Assembly (NCBI RefSeq): GCF_004924335.1
Contig: NZ_CP024633.1
Location: 2,790,001 to 2,854,000, forward strand
DNA from: Mycobacteroides salmoniphilum
Lineage (GTDB): Bacteria > Actinomycetota > Actinomycetes > Mycobacteriales > Mycobacteriaceae
Reading direction: 5' to 3'
DNA: 64,000 nucleotides
Position numbers and translations under genes: made by a program. This document shows, piece by piece, positions 62,736 to 64,000 of this stretch. How positions within the stretch are numbered: position 1 is the stretch's first letter; every line of letters begins with the position of its first letter. A model generated the notes under the pieces. The model worked only from the letters and a program-made list of their open reading frames with translations, was not told where the DNA came from and did not search any database.

Positions 62736-62751
62736 CCGAACATGTGATCGA
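62736..62751. promoter_or_regulatory. Degenerate LexA box, copy 2
   Basis: CCGAAC-ATGT-GATCGA has two mismatches to the SOS consensus and starts 3 nt after copy 1, so two LexA dimers could bind side by side. Confidence 0.55.
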
Positions 62752-62837
62752 TTTGTAGCATCCGTCACCGACAAGTGGTCTTGAGCTGCATAAACGCCAC
62801 CCGCAACCGCCGCATCCGGCGCTATTCGCGACACGCA

Positions 62838-62853
62838 TCGAACACATGTTTGA
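62838..62853. promoter_or_regulatory. LexA (SOS) box before lexA
   Basis: TCGAAC-ACAT-GTTTGA has one mismatch to the consensus and lies 32 bp before the lexA ATG, the usual autoregulatory place. Confidence 0.88.
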
Positions 62854-62885
62854 TAAATACCGTCGACAGGTCTAGATTCGGGCCC

Positions 62886-63560
62886 ATGAGCGACACACCC
62901 AGCAAGGGACCCGCCACCGGTTCACTGACCGAGCGCCAGCGGACCATCCTGGAGGTCATCCGCGCATCGGTGAATGAGCGGGGTTACCCCCCGAGCATCC
63001 GCGAAATCGGAGATGCCGTGGGACTTACCTCGACATCGTCGGTCGCCCATCAACTACGCACCCTCGAACAGAAGGGCTTCCTGCGGCGTGATCCGAATCG
63101 TCCACGCGCCGTTGACGTTCGAGGAATCGATGATTTCCGCAGTCCCTCGGCGACCACCGATGTGGCCGGTTCCGGCGACCTGCCCGAGCCGACTTTCGTG
63201 CCCGTCCTGGGCCGTATCGCCGCCGGTGGTCCCATCCTGGCCGAGGAGGCCGTAGAGGATGTGTTCCCGCTCCCCCGCGAGCTGGTGGGCGAGGGATCGC
63301 TGTTCCTGCTCAAGGTGGTCGGCGAATCAATGATTGACGCCGCGATATGCGATGGCGACTGGGTGGTGGTCCGCCAGCAGAATGTCGCCGACAACGGCGA
63401 TATCGTGGCGGCGATGATCGACGGTGAGGCGACCGTCAAGACATTCAAGCGGACAACGGGTCAGGTCTGGCTGATGCCGCACAACCCACTGTTCGAGCCG
63501 ATCCCCGGAAATGACGCCGCCATCCTCGGCAAGGTCGTCACTGTCCTGCGCAAGCTCTAG
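62886..63560 (+). CDS. lexA: LexA repressor
   Basis: 224 residues from the ATG at 62886. Winged helix with [25 protein letters not shown] near residues 33-57. Self-cleavage site A113-G114 in [10 protein letters not shown], nucleophile S148 in GESMID and general base K185 in EATVKTFKR are all in place. It represses the SOS regulon until RecA filaments stimulate self-cleavage. Its box at 62838-62853 and the boxes near chiZ put the divergent pair under shared control. Confidence 0.97.
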   Translation: MSDTPSKGPATGSLTERQRTILEVIRASVNERGYPPSIREIGDAVGLTSTSSVAHQLRTLEQKGFLRRDPNRPRAVDVRGIDDFRSPSATTDVAGSGDLPEPTFVPVLGRIAAGGPILAEEAVEDVFPLPRELVGEGSLFLLKVVGESMIDAAICDGDWVVVRQQNVADNGDIVAAMIDGEATVKTFKRTTGQVWLMPHNPLFEPIPGNDAAILGKVVTVLRKL

Positions 63561-64000
63561 CCGTCACCCGGCGGCGGCCCGGGTGCGGAATCATCGTCTA
63601 CACGGCCATCGAGGGATGGCAAAAACAGCTGGAAGTGCGCCACGTCGTGCCAGCTGCCCAACTTATAGCCGATCCGCCGGTAGCATGCGACCTGCTCGAA
63701 TCCCATTGCCCCGTGCAGCTTTTCACTCGCCGCATTGGGTACCACGACAACGGCCAGCACTGTGCGATAGCCGAGGCAGCGCAGCCGGTCGAGCAGTGCC
63801 GTGTACAACTGGCGGCCCGTCCCGCGCTGCTGCCGGGTGCCGTCCACATACACACTGACCTCGCACGCCCACTGATAGGCGGTCCGTGATTTCCACGGCA
63901 CCGCGTAGGCGTAGCCGACGATCTCACCGCCATCTTCGGCGACAAGCCAGGCATGCCGGTGGGCCGCCGTGCGGATACGTTCGGCAAGAACAGCATCCGA
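63557..64000 (-). CDS. GNAT acetyltransferase, phosphinothricin acetyltransferase-like (5' end missing)
   Basis: At least 147 C-terminal residues; the gene continues past the right edge. [54 protein letters not shown], seen in blocks, gives acetyl-CoA motif A (QQRGTG), followed by [45 protein letters not shown], typical of the PAT/Bar subfamily. Such enzymes N-acetylate phosphinothricin, methionine sulfone or related amines. The catalytic Glu and substrate loop near the start are off the window. Stop overlaps lexA by CTAG. Confidence 0.83.
   Translation of the reverse strand, partial: SDAVLAERIRTAAHRHAWLVAEDGGEIVGYAYAVPWKSRTAYQWACEVSVYVDGTRQQRGTGRQLYTALLDRLRCLGYRTVLAVVVVPNAASEKLHGAMGFEQVACYRRIGYKLGSWHDVAHFQLFLPSLDGRVDDDSAPGPPPGDG

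Noticed and set aside
1..64000. Mobile element, prophage or genomic island boundaries
   Set aside because: No transposase, integrase, tRNA or direct-repeat boundary was seen; accessory genes appear as small insertions in a conserved backbone.

Overview
The window is high-GC actinobacterial DNA with very dense genes, frequent GTG starts and many 4-base stop/start overlaps. Gene order and proteins point to a rapidly growing mycobacterium of the Mycobacteroides abscessus/chelonae group. From about 8.0 kb to the right end, the order follows from memory the M. tuberculosis Rv2669-Rv2720 block: GNAT, zapE, ribD-like, lipoprotein hydrolase, aftC, msrB, hemQ-hemY-hemE, DUF3000, RNase D/HRDC, dxs, TRAM methyltransferase, APC permease, ceoB-ceoC, DUF3159, OB-fold, hydrolase, DUF3710, dut, DUF3093, DUF4193, cei, suhB, ppgK, sigA, ridA, YihY, DUF3039, DUF3099, sigB, ideR, DUF4192, sthA, PAC2, hydrolase, phzF, nrdR, LysM/chiZ-like, lexA. 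A type A chloramphenicol acetyltransferase between the RNase D gene and dxs fits the M. abscessus group. No species call is made.

Layout. 0-5.2 kb: a truncated amidohydrolase, a ferritin-like protein, and a TetR-controlled divergent locus. One arm of that locus encodes a PF10118-type diiron-like protein coupled to a 2Fe-2S ferredoxin; the other encodes TetR coupled to an ABC1/UbiB kinase. A perfect 21-bp palindrome lies between the arms. 5.2-9.7 kb: SRPBCC protein, SDR, MPT63-like secreted protein, FkbM methyltransferase, GNAT, ZapE. 9.7-21.5 kb: conserved metabolism (ribD-like, aftC, msrB, coproporphyrin-branch heme genes, RNase D, dxs) plus the inserted cat gene. 21.5-29.6 kb: NhaA, then an ion-transport block in which a KimA-like K+ permease is divergent from two TrkA/RCK proteins, then small conserved genes. 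29.6-31.9 kb: an ECF sigma factor facing an NmrA-like reductase and a deazaflavin-type protein. 31.9-38.2 kb: conserved dut-to-sigA block.

38.3-48.6 kb is accessory: TauE permease, a pair of genes sharing a duplicated module, Ogt, flavin reductase, VOC and LLM enzymes, a GntR-regulated hydroxylase, and a three-gene DUF692/MNIO operon with a Cys/Gly/Ser-rich membrane-anchored peptide. The MNIO operon is the best candidate for an undescribed system. 48.6-53.6 kb: sigB-ideR block. 53.9-56.9 kb: a DUF1611 plus PLP racemase operon and a lipoprotein inserted before sthA. 57-64 kb: sthA to lexA with SOS boxes, ending in a truncated acetyltransferase.

Regulatory logic readable in the DNA includes the TetR palindrome, a symmetrical pair of ECF-type promoters, a CRP-type site before cei, a FadR/PdhR-like operator before the GntR gene, ECF-type promoters before sigB and the DUF7455 gene, and LexA boxes between chiZ and lexA. 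I found no rRNA, tRNA, IS element or CRISPR. No stretch over 300 bases lacks a gene; the longest gaps (about 263 bp before the DUF1611 gene, 229 bp between chiZ and lexA, 204 bp before the DUF7455 gene, 193 bp before cei) carry the sites listed.
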